Below, in pieces: positions 9,186-17,212 of a DNA stretch of 64,000 nucleotides (its first letter is position 1; each line of letters opens with the position of its first letter). Source of the DNA: Saccharofermentans sp. (GTDB lineage Bacteria > Bacillota > Clostridia > Saccharofermentanales > Saccharofermentanaceae); assembly GCA_024691325.1 (NCBI GenBank), contig JAILNR010000003.1, positions 1 through 64,000 on the forward strand. The letters run 5' to 3'. A program made the position numbers and the translations under genes. Under the pieces are notes generated by a model. The model searched no databases. It was not told where the DNA came from and worked only from the letters and a program-made list of their open reading frames with translations.

Positions 9186-10790
9186 GTGATATGGTCTATC
9201 GCTGTGAGAAAAGATGTATTATTAAAAATATATATAGCGTTTATTTTTTCCGGATTTACAGTATTTCCGCTCTACTATAACGTTACCGAGAAAACAAGAT
9301 CATTGATGGGCATCGCCTCTTTATTCATATGGTTTGCAGTTGCAGACATCGTGATGAGAGTGGTAAATCCGTTAAAGAAAATATACTCGACACCGGGGTT
9401 TCAGAAGATCGATTCAGCCGTAAGAAGCGTCGGTGATCTGCCGTTCTTCCTTATCTGCTGGGGCCTTGTCATTGTCATGTGGACACCCGCATTCTGTTCT
9501 ATGTTCCCGGGCACGTTCGGCTACGACGCACCGGTGCAGCTTCTCGAGTGGCAGGGCAAGATCGAGCTTGGCGACCAGCACCCGATAACACATACCGTTC
9601 TCATCGGCCTGCTTTACGACTTCGTGACCAAAGTCCTTGGCGGCACTCCTAACGCAGGCATTGCTTTGTACATAGCGGTTCAGGCCTTGATCGTCTCAGG
9701 GGCGATAGCATATTGCCTTTTGACTTTTCGAAGGTGCGGAGTGCATTCAGTCGGCATCATGCTCACTTTCCTCTGGTTCGCGTGCAACCCCTTCATCCAA
9801 GTGCTTACCATGAACAGTACCAAGGACATCCTCTTCGGAGCGTTCCTGTCCTTATTCCTGCTTGTGTTCTGGCAGATATTAAGAAGCGGGAAATGGAGCA
9901 CGAAGTCTGCCGTTTGCTTCGTAGTGTTCGGCATCCTCACGTGCCTGTTCAGACACCAGGGCATATACTTCTTCGCCGCGCTTTTGCTGTTCCTTCTGAT
10001 CGCGCCGCGTTACGTGCATATAGCTAAGAAGCAGATGGTATCCTCCGTTGCCGTTGTCATCGCTTTCTTCGAGATATTCAGCTTCGTCTGCCATTCGGTC
10101 ATGAACATCAAGCCCGGAGACTCGCGGGAGATGCTGAGCGTGCCCATGCAGCAGATGGCTTACGTGTGCATGCTGAAGATCGAAGGTCAGGACATTAACG
10201 TCAGTGGCGCCCAGCTTAAGCAGGTGGAGACATTCATCCCCGAAGCAGGAATAATGGATTACCAGAAGAATACCGCGGATAACGTTAAGGCAACATTCTC
10301 CACGGAAGCCTTCACCGAAGACATAAGCGAAAATGCCCTCACTTACATCAAGCTCGGGCTTCAGAACCCGGACAAGTACCTTTATGCCTTCAGGAACTTA
10401 ACCGAGGGCTATATCGATTCGGATGATATGGGTTATAAGAGCCTCATGTTCATGTACTCATTCAGGGTGGCAGAGAACGAGCAGATCCAAAGAAGCCCTC
10501 TCATGTTTGACGGCTATCTTGATATCCTCACGAACAGCACGCTCTCGCAAGGATACCAGAGGACACCTCTCATGAGTGTCTTATTCAAGCCGAGCCTGTG
10601 CGTATGGATACTTGCGGTCATGATAGGCCTCGTCTTCTACAGGCGCGACTACAAGCTGTGGCTCGTGGCGCTTCCCATACTTCTCCTGTGCATCTCTCTG
10701 TTCCTGGGACCCGTAGCCCTCATTAGGTATCTTTATCCCATGATCCTGCTGGTGCCGTTTATGGTGATGTGTATTATAAAACCGGTTTGA
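9186..10790 (+). CDS. DUF6020-type polytopic membrane protein, copy 2
   Basis: 534 residues, the same length as the protein at 2862-4466 and alignable throughout (FPGTFGYDAP, GDQHPITHT, KDILFGAFLS, CLFRHQG, KPGDSREMLSVP, GPVALIRYLYP). The start is uncertain: the GTG at 9186 and the GTG at 9204 are both possible, and neither has a clear ribosome site. Codon use is G+C-richer than in copy 1, especially at 9450-10750, which suggests the copies diverged long ago or were acquired separately. The DUF2142 gene follows after 45 bp. Function unknown; by context a glycan-related membrane transferase or transporter. Confidence 0.75.
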   Translation: MIWSIAVRKDVLLKIYIAFIFSGFTVFPLYYNVTEKTRSLMGIASLFIWFAVADIVMRVVNPLKKIYSTPGFQKIDSAVRSVGDLPFFLICWGLVIVMWTPAFCSMFPGTFGYDAPVQLLEWQGKIELGDQHPITHTVLIGLLYDFVTKVLGGTPNAGIALYIAVQALIVSGAIAYCLLTFRRCGVHSVGIMLTFLWFACNPFIQVLTMNSTKDILFGAFLSLFLLVFWQILRSGKWSTKSAVCFVVFGILTCLFRHQGIYFFAALLLFLLIAPRYVHIAKKQMVSSVAVVIAFFEIFSFVCHSVMNIKPGDSREMLSVPMQQMAYVCMLKIEGQDINVSGAQLKQVETFIPEAGIMDYQKNTADNVKATFSTEAFTEDISENALTYIKLGLQNPDKYLYAFRNLTEGYIDSDDMGYKSLMFMYSFRVAENEQIQRSPLMFDGYLDILTNSTLSQGYQRTPLMSVLFKPSLCVWILAVMIGLVFYRRDYKLWLVALPILLLCISLFLGPVALIRYLYPMILLVPFMVMCIIKPV

Positions 10791-10835
10791 CAATAGTTGT
10801 CCGTCAAGATTAAAATAACTTGATATTGGCTGTGT

Positions 10836-12719
10836 ATGATTTTTGATTTAAATAACCGGGCTTCGATGACACACATTAGAGATTTCTTTACTAATAACTC
10901 AAAGACGATTTCGTTTATCCTTATATCAGTATTACTATTCTCCATCTACCTGGTTCATTCAAAGGATGCTTTTAAAAGAGAACCGGAGGCGTATTGGTCG
11001 AGCTATCCTGTTGCGATGGAATCTGACAATCCGATTCGACAGGAAATCTCCATAAAAGAAGCTGAGATACTATCCATCTCCATTAAAGTGGGCACATACG
11101 AAAGCACAAATGAAGGAACTCTCACACTAACCTTATATGAGGATGACAACGTAATTCAACAGTGGACTCGTGACACTTCTTTATTGGTTGATAACGAGTA
11201 TGCTGTTTTTGAATTGGATGCGCCATACTTATCCAACCCGGATCACAGGTATAGTTTCACCATCGTGGATCATTATTCCGAAAGTAATGCTATAGCATTA
11301 TATGATTCACAAGATAACTCCGAAGAAACCGTCTGTTATAAAGTTAATTACACTAATAGAAGTTATCAGCGAACTGTAGTAATGATTTCTGTTACTGTTT
11401 TTCTCGCACTTGTGATTTTGATAATCAAGAAAACCAACGAGAAAATACTCATGATTTTCGTTGTATTATCCTTGGGATTGGCTTATTTCTTTGTCTGTCC
11501 CCTGGGTATTGCCCCAGATGAGCAAACTCACTTTTGGAGAGCATATGAGATTTCTCATGGCCATATGGTATCTCAACATGTATATGATGATGGAATTGGC
11601 GGTAATACACTTCCCAGCGCCGTTAAAAACTTCAATGATGAATCCAGTATCATTGATTGGAATAATACTGAGGTAATCGAATTCGGAAATACGTCTTTAT
11701 ATGCACCCGTAAATTATCTCCCACAATCTATAGGCATAACAATAGCAGAGCTTTTTACTCAGCGTGTTTCACTTGTATTCTATGCGGGAAGAGCGTGTAG
11801 TTTTCTCCTTTGCATGACATTATGCATTCTATCGATATGGATCATTCCCTTCGGACGGAAGATTCTCTTCATGATCATGCTTTTCCCTATGTCTTTGCAG
11901 GAGATGATATCTATGTCTCCCGACGGACTAACCATCTCACTTTCACTTTTCCTTATATCGTATATTCTTTATGTCAGTTACAGTCCGTCGAAACTAAGGA
12001 AACGTGATTACATCATCATAACAGCAACCTGTCTGTTACTTTCTTTGATGAAGATAGTTTATGTGGTGTTGCTTTTCTTAGTGCTTATCATACCGAAAGA
12101 CAAATTCAATAAGCAAAGAAACAGCGCTATCTTTAAAACAGGTTTAGTCGCTTCAGCATTCGTATTGAACTTGATATGGTTGACTGTTTCCTCAGGATTC
12201 CTAGGGGAATTTCAACCCGGTGTCAACTCCTCTGAACAAGTTAAGTATATACTGTTGAACCTACCCGATTACTTAATTATCGTTATTAGAACAACTCTTG
12301 AAGAGGGATTGTTCATTATAAGTACTATGATAGGTTCTAATATGGGGCGTCTTACTATCTCAACAACCGGCATAATATGGGTTGTTTATCTCATTATGTT
12401 TGTATATACGGTAGCAACAGACAACGAGTCCATTAACTATCACAAGCAGGATGCTCCTATAATGTTATTGGTTTTCTTCACCTGTGTTGCTCTGATTTAT
12501 ACCAGTTTATATGTACAATGGACCGCACTGAAAAACGAAATAGTTAGAGGAATACAGGGCAGATATTTCACTCCCGTACTCCCCCTCCCTGCTCTGGTCG
12601 CTTCAAGACTAACCAAAGGAACCGCAACATCTCACACAAGCTGTTATTACTTCGTATTACTGTTATTCCTTAATGGTGTAATTCTATTAGATATAATCAA
12701 CTATACGTTTTTGATGTAA
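10836..12719 (+). CDS. DUF2142-type membrane protein
   Basis: Up to 627 residues; a start at the ATG at 10866 (MTHIRDFF) is equally possible because neither ATG has a ribosome site. One N-terminal helix is followed by a lumenal-side beta-rich region (residues 40-165) and then about 11 helices. The signature after the second helix, CPLGIAPDEQTHFWRAYEIS, matches the DUF2142 pattern of a P-D-E-x-x-H-F loop, and RYFTPVLPLPAL near the C-terminus also fits. DUF2142 proteins are predicted GT-C-fold transferases acting outside the membrane with polyprenyl-phosphate sugars. Here it could work with the glycosyltransferases of 1.8-7.5 kb. No biochemical role can be assigned. Confidence 0.78.
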   Translation: MIFDLNNRASMTHIRDFFTNNSKTISFILISVLLFSIYLVHSKDAFKREPEAYWSSYPVAMESDNPIRQEISIKEAEILSISIKVGTYESTNEGTLTLTLYEDDNVIQQWTRDTSLLVDNEYAVFELDAPYLSNPDHRYSFTIVDHYSESNAIALYDSQDNSEETVCYKVNYTNRSYQRTVVMISVTVFLALVILIIKKTNEKILMIFVVLSLGLAYFFVCPLGIAPDEQTHFWRAYEISHGHMVSQHVYDDGIGGNTLPSAVKNFNDESSIIDWNNTEVIEFGNTSLYAPVNYLPQSIGITIAELFTQRVSLVFYAGRACSFLLCMTLCILSIWIIPFGRKILFMIMLFPMSLQEMISMSPDGLTISLSLFLISYILYVSYSPSKLRKRDYIIITATCLLLSLMKIVYVVLLFLVLIIPKDKFNKQRNSAIFKTGLVASAFVLNLIWLTVSSGFLGEFQPGVNSSEQVKYILLNLPDYLIIVIRTTLEEGLFIISTMIGSNMGRLTISTTGIIWVVYLIMFVYTVATDNESINYHKQDAPIMLLVFFTCVALIYTSLYVQWTALKNEIVRGIQGRYFTPVLPLPALVASRLTKGTATSHTSCYYFVLLLFLNGVILLDIINYTFLM

Positions 12720-12902
12720 TAAGAGTGATAATCTGCCTTGTCTTTTTATGCCTCCTTTCCGAATTTGCGAAATGTTAGTGCCCGGTGACTTTAACCACTA
12801 CGCGACCATCCAAAACGACCAAACACAGCTCATATAAAAAAGCCATTGCGTTTTCCTTTATACTGATAAAGCCAACACATCAGCAAAGGAGGTATTTTGA
12901 CA
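12720..12902. other. Intergenic stretch before the insertion-sequence scar
   Basis: No gene, RNA or terminator was recognised. An AAAGGAGG ribosome-site-like sequence at about 12885-12892 ends only a few bases from the IS66 left end, followed by TTG ACA. This may be the former start of a gene interrupted by the insertion, but no coding continuation was found on the other side. Confidence 0.4.
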
Positions 12903-13016
12903 GTAAGCGCTTAATAACCGAGTGCCTACCCTGACTTAGTAAAGATTGGGATACTGTTAAATAGTATTCAATCTGGTCCAATTAGACCATTTTGGACAAT
13001 GGATAAGGAGGTCTAA

Positions 13017-13286
13017 ATGGACGAGATAACAACGGTAAAGAACCAGGTAAAGTTTGCAGGTTGGATCTCAATGGTCGAAGAATGCCAAAACAGTGGTCTG
13101 TCTATACGCACCTGGTGCAAAGAGAACAACGTCTGTTATAAAACATACTTATATCGATTAAGAAGACTGAGGCAGATGTTCTTACAAGAACACTCAAAGG
13201 AGATCACTCCCGAGATAACACCGCTTTCTATAGTTCAGACTCCGACGGTCGAGTCCAAGGACATTACGCTGCAGTTACCTCTCTGA
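13017..13286 (+). CDS. IS66-family TnpA-like protein
   Basis: 89 residues with a helix-turn-helix of the IS66 accessory-protein type: WISMVEECQNSGLSIRTWC, then KTYLYRLRRLRQ. A strong AAGGAGG ribosome site precedes the ATG. The protein has about the family's usual N-terminal part and ends at a Leu-rich LQLPL tail, near the normal length of clostridial TnpA. Alone it cannot transpose DNA. It lies inside the deleted element 12903-13543. Confidence 0.8.
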   Translation: MDEITTVKNQVKFAGWISMVEECQNSGLSIRTWCKENNVCYKTYLYRLRRLRQMFLQEHSKEITPEITPLSIVQTPTVESKDITLQLPL

Positions 13287-13374
13287 CCTTACCTCGTGGA
13301 ACGACAGTGAAGACATTCCTATAGAAGTGCACTGTACAGCGTTGATACTTGGGCAGACACTAAATTAGCTCTAA

Positions 13375-13491
13375 TGTATTTTACAGTACCTGTTTACAGT
13401 TATGCCTACAGAAGATTGGAGAAATCACCCTGAGATGCTCGACGATCTGTTGCCGACATCTCCCGAGATCCGAAAGAAATTCAAAAATTGA
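13375..13491 (+). pseudogene. C-terminal fragment of IS66 TnpC transposase
   Basis: A short open stretch after a stop at 13372 reads YLFTVMPTEDWRNHPEML followed by DDLLPTSPEIRKKF. This is the IS66_C terminal pattern (YLxYLL, then NHPExLDDLMPWS). The DDE catalytic domain is absent. It shows that the element lost its centre by internal deletion rather than being a separate small element. Confidence 0.7.
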
Positions 13492-13543
13492 TTGTCTCAC
13501 CGCCCGGCGGTAAGATGAAGGCTCCTGATTATTAAGCGCTTAC

Positions 13544-13696
13544 CATTAGATCAGTTACAGAAAGCTATGGAAGAATATATTAATTACTACAACAACAAGA
13601 GAATTCAAGTCAAACTGAAAGGACTGACTCCTTGCCAGGCAAGGAATCAGTCCTTATACTCAATTTAATTCCGTCCAACTTTATGGGTTCACTTCA
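13544..13696 (+). mobile_element. 3' remnant of an IS3-family (IS150 group) element
   Basis: Directly after the IS66 right end, codons to the stop at 13666-13668 encode the end of an IS3 OrfB integrase: LDQLQKAMEEYINYYNNKR then LKGLTPCQARNQSL. The sequence at 13673-13696 reads, on the other strand, TGAAGTGAACCCATAAAGTT followed by GGAC, a typical IS3-family terminal repeat. The 5' part of the element and its left end are not in the window. Junction with the IS66 end indicates nested insertion followed by deletion. Confidence 0.75.
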
Positions 13697-13716
13697 ATGA
13701 GGAGCGGGCCTTGTTT

Positions 13717-14322
13717 TTAAAACTTGAATGTATCTTTAATTCCGAGCCACTTCTGATCTTTATCACTTAAGTTTAGCGGAATGCCGTCAAGCGAGTATCC
13801 AGAAGCTGATGCAGAGCCTGCGTACGAGCCTTCAAGCTGTGGCCACTTAATGCCGATCTCAGGGTCATTCCATGCAAGTCCGCCCTCATCATTCGGGTGA
13901 TAGAAGTCATCACACTTGTAGCAGAACTCAGCTGTATCCGATAAAACAAGGAAGCCGTGAGCAAATCCACGGGGAATCAGGAACTGATTCTTATTCTCTT
14001 CAGTCAGGAGCTCACCGTGCCATTTGCCATAGGTAGCGCTGCCGCTTCTAAGATCAACAGCAACATCAAACACAGCACCCTTTATAACGCGAACAAGCTT
14101 AGTCTGAGGGAAATGCTTCTGGAAATGAAGTCCACGAAGAACTCCCTTCGTACTCATACTCTGATTATCCTGCACAAAGACAATTTTAATGCCGGCCTCT
14201 TCCATATCACGCTGGCTGTAAGTTTCCATAAAGTATCCGCGCTCATCTCCGTGAACAGCAGGTGTGATCAAGCACAATCCTTCAATTCCATCGAGATTCT
14301 TAGTTACTGTGATCTGTCCCAT
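13717..14322 (-). CDS. rfbC: dTDP-4-dehydrorhamnose 3,5-epimerase
   Basis: 201 residues, near the usual 180-200. It is the RmlC cupin enzyme that epimerises C3 and C5 of dTDP-4-keto-6-deoxyglucose for dTDP-L-rhamnose. Visible family motifs: DERGYFMETY, QDNQSMSTKGVLRGLHFQ (His of the catalytic His/Asp pair), KLVRVIKGAVFDVAVDLR, PRGFAHGFLVL and YKCDDFYHP (substrate-binding Tyr region). A GAGAGG ribosome site precedes the ATG. rmlA, rmlB and rmlD are not in the window, so the pathway must be completed elsewhere. It lies at the downstream end of the polysaccharide locus but is separated from it by 395 bp. Confidence 0.95.
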   Translation of the reverse strand: MGQITVTKNLDGIEGLCLITPAVHGDERGYFMETYSQRDMEEAGIKIVFVQDNQSMSTKGVLRGLHFQKHFPQTKLVRVIKGAVFDVAVDLRSGSATYGKWHGELLTEENKNQFLIPRGFAHGFLVLSDTAEFCYKCDDFYHPNDEGGLAWNDPEIGIKWPQLEGSYAGSASASGYSLDGIPLNLSDKDQKWLGIKDTFKF

Positions 14323-14717
14323 ATTGTTTTCCTCTCAAATTCAATCTATCTAATTGTAATTCTGTTTGGCAAAATCGTCTATATAATATCTCTTTTCTTT
14401 ATGATTCAGCTTCTATTGTATGATTACAACTAAGCGTGGTTGAATTATATCGTAAACATAAATGGAGATTAGTATTCGGGTTTTGTGTTGTTCTAATGAT
14501 CTACTATTTGGTTTGGTGTATTACAAAACCTTTTGATTATGCCCCCCGATGAATACCACCGCTTCCCAATCTGTCATTACTGCTTTCTCACCAACCTCTA
14601 CACATTCAAGGAAGTCTATCTGCCGTTCTCTAGAGGCTCAATAGTTTTTCTTGCAGCCGTATCCAAATTTTGAGTGATAAGAGATTTAGAATAACAACTA
14701 ACCCCTATATCATTCAA
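14323..14717. other. Gene-free gap between rfbC and the polysaccharide cassette
   Basis: No complete gene is visible. On the minus strand 14631-14521 there is a 36-codon open stretch with protein-like composition (RERQIDFLECVEVGEKAVMT, then DWEAVVFIGG) that starts straight after a stop and has no start codon. It may be a gene fragment, but I do not recognise it. The A+T-rich part at 14340-14500 probably holds the rfbC promoter. Given the insertion-sequence scar 0.8 kb away, the gap may be the edge of a transferred segment. Confidence 0.35.
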
Positions 14718-15584
14718 TTATTCTTCATTTAATGGAGCAAAAATCAAATAACCATCTACTCTACTTAATAACTCGTAACCACAGTTTTCCATCTTGGGAA
14801 TTAACCGACTTTCGTCTGGCCATATGACATAATCATGAGGCAGTTGATCTAAAATTGGCGGGATACATTCTTCTGAGGGTGTTACTCCATCGGGCATATA
14901 ATCAGAAACAAAGTAAGTATCCCAAATCTCATCAGTATAGAAATATCTATATAATTCTATTTCAGCAGAATACTGCATTATCCCTTCATACAATGTACCA
15001 CCATCAACAAACTTGTCTTCAATAACGGGTTTTGGAAGAAAAATCCATGCTGATATGGGTCTGCCCGCGCTTAATTCGATAAGTTCATCCGCAAGCGCTA
15101 CGGAATCAGCTCTAACCTTATATCGATTATTAGCTTCATTAATCATATTATTATTTTGAAGGTTGCTACCAAATAACACTAACACCAAAGCAGTAATCAC
15201 AACAAACAAGTATCTCAAAACAGTGTTGCAATTATTAGATAACTCAACCGATAAAACGTATGCAACAAACAACCAAACCGGGCACAAAATCCAAACCCTA
15301 GCATATTCAGCCATACTTGATGTTGTCCCTGGTAACAGCACAAAAAATCTTTTCAAAAACGGATTATATATAAACAATAAAACAATAAACGTATATATCC
15401 CAAATAGATAAAACCCCTTTGGATGACGTCTCCTATTCAAAAATAACAATATCATACTGATAAAAGAAATCAGCAAAAACACGTAATTTCCATTGAACAT
15501 TAAACTAGTCACTTCTAAGAAATGACTTATCAAATATTCAAAAATACTACTATAAGAATAGATACACGAACATACCATATACAT
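14718..15584 (-). CDS. Membrane protein of unknown function, possibly a truncated GT-C-type protein
   Basis: 288 residues. Four or five hydrophobic segments lie in the first 150 residues (for example YVFLLISFISMILLFL and YLFVVITALVLVLFG), followed by a soluble C-terminal domain of about 130 residues ending YELLSRVDGYLIFAPLNEE. That tail, with a YDYVIWP-like strand and a conserved-looking final SRVDGYxIF, resembles the ends of longer GT-C membrane proteins, so this may be the C-terminal half of such a protein. It is the last gene of the A+T-rich polysaccharide cassette. No ribosome site is clear. No function assigned. Confidence 0.6.
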   Translation of the reverse strand: MYMVCSCIYSYSSIFEYLISHFLEVTSLMFNGNYVFLLISFISMILLFLNRRRHPKGFYLFGIYTFIVLLFIYNPFLKRFFVLLPGTTSSMAEYARVWILCPVWLFVAYVLSVELSNNCNTVLRYLFVVITALVLVLFGSNLQNNNMINEANNRYKVRADSVALADELIELSAGRPISAWIFLPKPVIEDKFVDGGTLYEGIMQYSAEIELYRYFYTDEIWDTYFVSDYMPDGVTPSEECIPPILDQLPHDYVIWPDESRLIPKMENCGYELLSRVDGYLIFAPLNEE

Positions 15585-15590
15585 TGACCA

Positions 15591-15947
15591 TTATAGCAAT
15601 TCTTTGGTTGCTACTATATCTGCACCAGTTTCACATATGTTGCTGATCAACACTTCTCCCTGACGAATTGGTGGGCGAACCTCAAGTAATGATATCTCTT
15701 TCATTATATGTTGGATACACTCTTTAGGAATCGGTATAGATGTTTTTACAGACAAGGGCTCATCCCCCCCCTTAACTAAAACAACTGCTGTAATCATTCG
15801 TTTAGGTTGAGTTATTTCTTGTATCGCATATTCATGCCCACGTTTACACTCATTCCCTGATACTTTCATGGTATGAGTCTCAGTTTCATCTGTTACTGTT
15901 ATACGGCAACCGACCGGACAATTAATACAAATTATTTCTTTATTCAT
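15591..15947 (-). CDS. DUF1667 protein, small subunit of a FAD oxidoreductase trio
   Basis: 118 residues with the DUF1667 pattern: CINCPVGCRI (CxxCPxGC) near the N-terminus, a third Cys in GNECKRGHEYA, and PKRMITAVVLVKGG. Members are encoded directly after GlpA- and GlpB-like FAD proteins in Clostridia and Thermotogae and are taken to be the electron-transfer subunit of anaerobic glycerol-3-phosphate dehydrogenase. Here it lies 8 bp after the FAD protein at 15956. The codons for KGGD contain a run of eight G (15764-15771 on the plus strand as C), which is prone to slippage. Confidence 0.88.
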   Translation of the reverse strand: MNKEIICINCPVGCRITVTDETETHTMKVSGNECKRGHEYAIQEITQPKRMITAVVLVKGGDEPLSVKTSIPIPKECIQHIMKEISLLEVRPPIRQGEVLISNICETGADIVATKELL

Positions 15948-15955
15948 TTTTGTGC

Positions 15956-17212
15956 CTATTCTATATCTACTGTTATCACCTTTGAGTTTATACCCATTAT
16001 AATATCGGAATTCATCTGAATAATACTACTTTCCCCTGGAGTTAATACTCTTACTTTTTTGCGATATATAGTTTCCATATCAGATTTAATTACAACTTCG
16101 CAATTATGAAATACTTTGGTAGGTCTAAACATCAAAGATACACTATCATCAACATGTTTGTGGATCATTTGTGGGACTACGCCTCTAACCCCATATCCGT
16201 CTTTAACTTCAATTATCATATTATCTGATTCACATTCTCCCATAACATATTCAGAAGCTGCTTTACCTGCTCTATAACTTTCCGATGATACATAGTCCAC
16301 TAAATCATGAACATGAAGAACATTTCCACATGCAAATACACCTTCAACTGAAGTCTCATACTTCTCATTCACTATTGCACCATTTGTGACGGGTGATATA
16401 ACAACTCCTGCGCCTCTACTTAGTTCGTTTTCAGGTATTAAACCGCATGATATTAGTAAAGTATCACAGTCAAATTCTATCTCTGTACCTGAAATTGGCT
16501 CACGTAAATCGTTAACTTTCGCTACTGTTACACTCCCGATTCGTTCTTTACCTTTAATATCAACCACAGTATGATTAAGTAGTAAAGGGATATTAAAATC
16601 CTGCAAGCATTGAACTATGTTTCTATTAAGACCTGAAGAATATGGCATCACTTCTACACAAGCTAAGACTCTAGCTCCCTGAAGAGTCAGTCTTCTTGCC
16701 ATAATTAAGCCTATATCTCCAGACCCCAGAATAACAATTCTCTTCCCAGGAATATACCCTTCAAGATTAACGAATCTTTGAGCTGCACCTGCTGTATATA
16801 TACCCGCACATCTAGTCCCCGGGATTCCAATAGCACCTCTAGGGCGTTCTCTACATCCCATAGCAAGAATGATCGCTTTACACTCTATCACTTGAAATCC
16901 ATATTCTACCGATACACAAGTAACTTTACGATCGCATGATACTGACAGCACAGATGTATTACATTGTATTAATATACCGAGTTCATTAGCACGATCGATA
17001 TCTCGCTGAGCGTATTCGGGCCCAGTTAGTTCTTCATTAAACCTACGAAGTCCGAATCCATTATGAATACACTGTTTAAGTATTCCACCTGGTTGATTCT
17101 CTCGTTCAAGAACTAAAACAGAATCTATTCCATGTTCCTTAGCAGAAATAGCAGCCGCGAGACCAGCAGGACCAGCTCCAATTATCAATACATCTACTCT
17201 TTCCTTACTCAT
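15956..17212 (-). CDS. FAD/NAD-dependent oxidoreductase, second subunit of the glycerol-3-phosphate dehydrogenase-type trio
   Basis: 418 residues with two nucleotide-binding Rossmann motifs: IIGAGPAGLAAA near residue 10 for FAD and VILGSGDIGLIMARR near residue 160 for NAD. GGILKQCIHNGFGL and GCRERPRGAIGIPGTR are typical of the GlpB-like FAD proteins that pair with GlpA-like subunits. The start overlaps the end of the upstream gene by 8 bp, with its AAGGAG ribosome site inside that gene, so the two are translationally coupled. It would pass electrons between the dehydrogenase subunit and NAD(H) or the DUF1667 protein. No glpK, glpF or glpR is nearby. Confidence 0.85.
   Translation of the reverse strand: MSKERVDVLIIGAGPAGLAAAISAKEHGIDSVLVLERENQPGGILKQCIHNGFGLRRFNEELTGPEYAQRDIDRANELGILIQCNTSVLSVSCDRKVTCVSVEYGFQVIECKAIILAMGCRERPRGAIGIPGTRCAGIYTAGAAQRFVNLEGYIPGKRIVILGSGDIGLIMARRLTLQGARVLACVEVMPYSSGLNRNIVQCLQDFNIPLLLNHTVVDIKGKERIGSVTVAKVNDLREPISGTEIEFDCDTLLISCGLIPENELSRGAGVVISPVTNGAIVNEKYETSVEGVFACGNVLHVHDLVDYVSSESYRAGKAASEYVMGECESDNMIIEVKDGYGVRGVVPQMIHKHVDDSVSLMFRPTKVFHNCEVVIKSDMETIYRKKVRVLTPGESSIIQMNSDIIMGINSKVITVDIE

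Larger units (their letters stand above)
12903..13543 (+). mobile_element. Deleted IS66-family element with intact 15-bp terminal inverted repeats
   Basis: The left end GTAAGCGCTTAATAA (12903-12917) is the exact reverse complement of the right end at 13529-13543. GTAAGCG-type ends are typical of IS66 elements. Inside are a TnpA-like gene (13017-13286) and only the last piece of the TnpC transposase (13375-13491); the normal 1.5-kb tnpC body and tnpB are missing, leaving 641 bp. The 8-bp flanks (TTTTGACA and CATTAGAT) do not match, so no target duplication remains. A non-autonomous derivative that could be moved only by a full IS66 elsewhere. Confidence 0.75.

Noticed and set aside
14521..14631. 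Small gene on the minus strand
   Set aside because: 36 codons of protein-like sequence, but no start codon or ribosome site and no recognised family; kept only as a remark in the gap entry.
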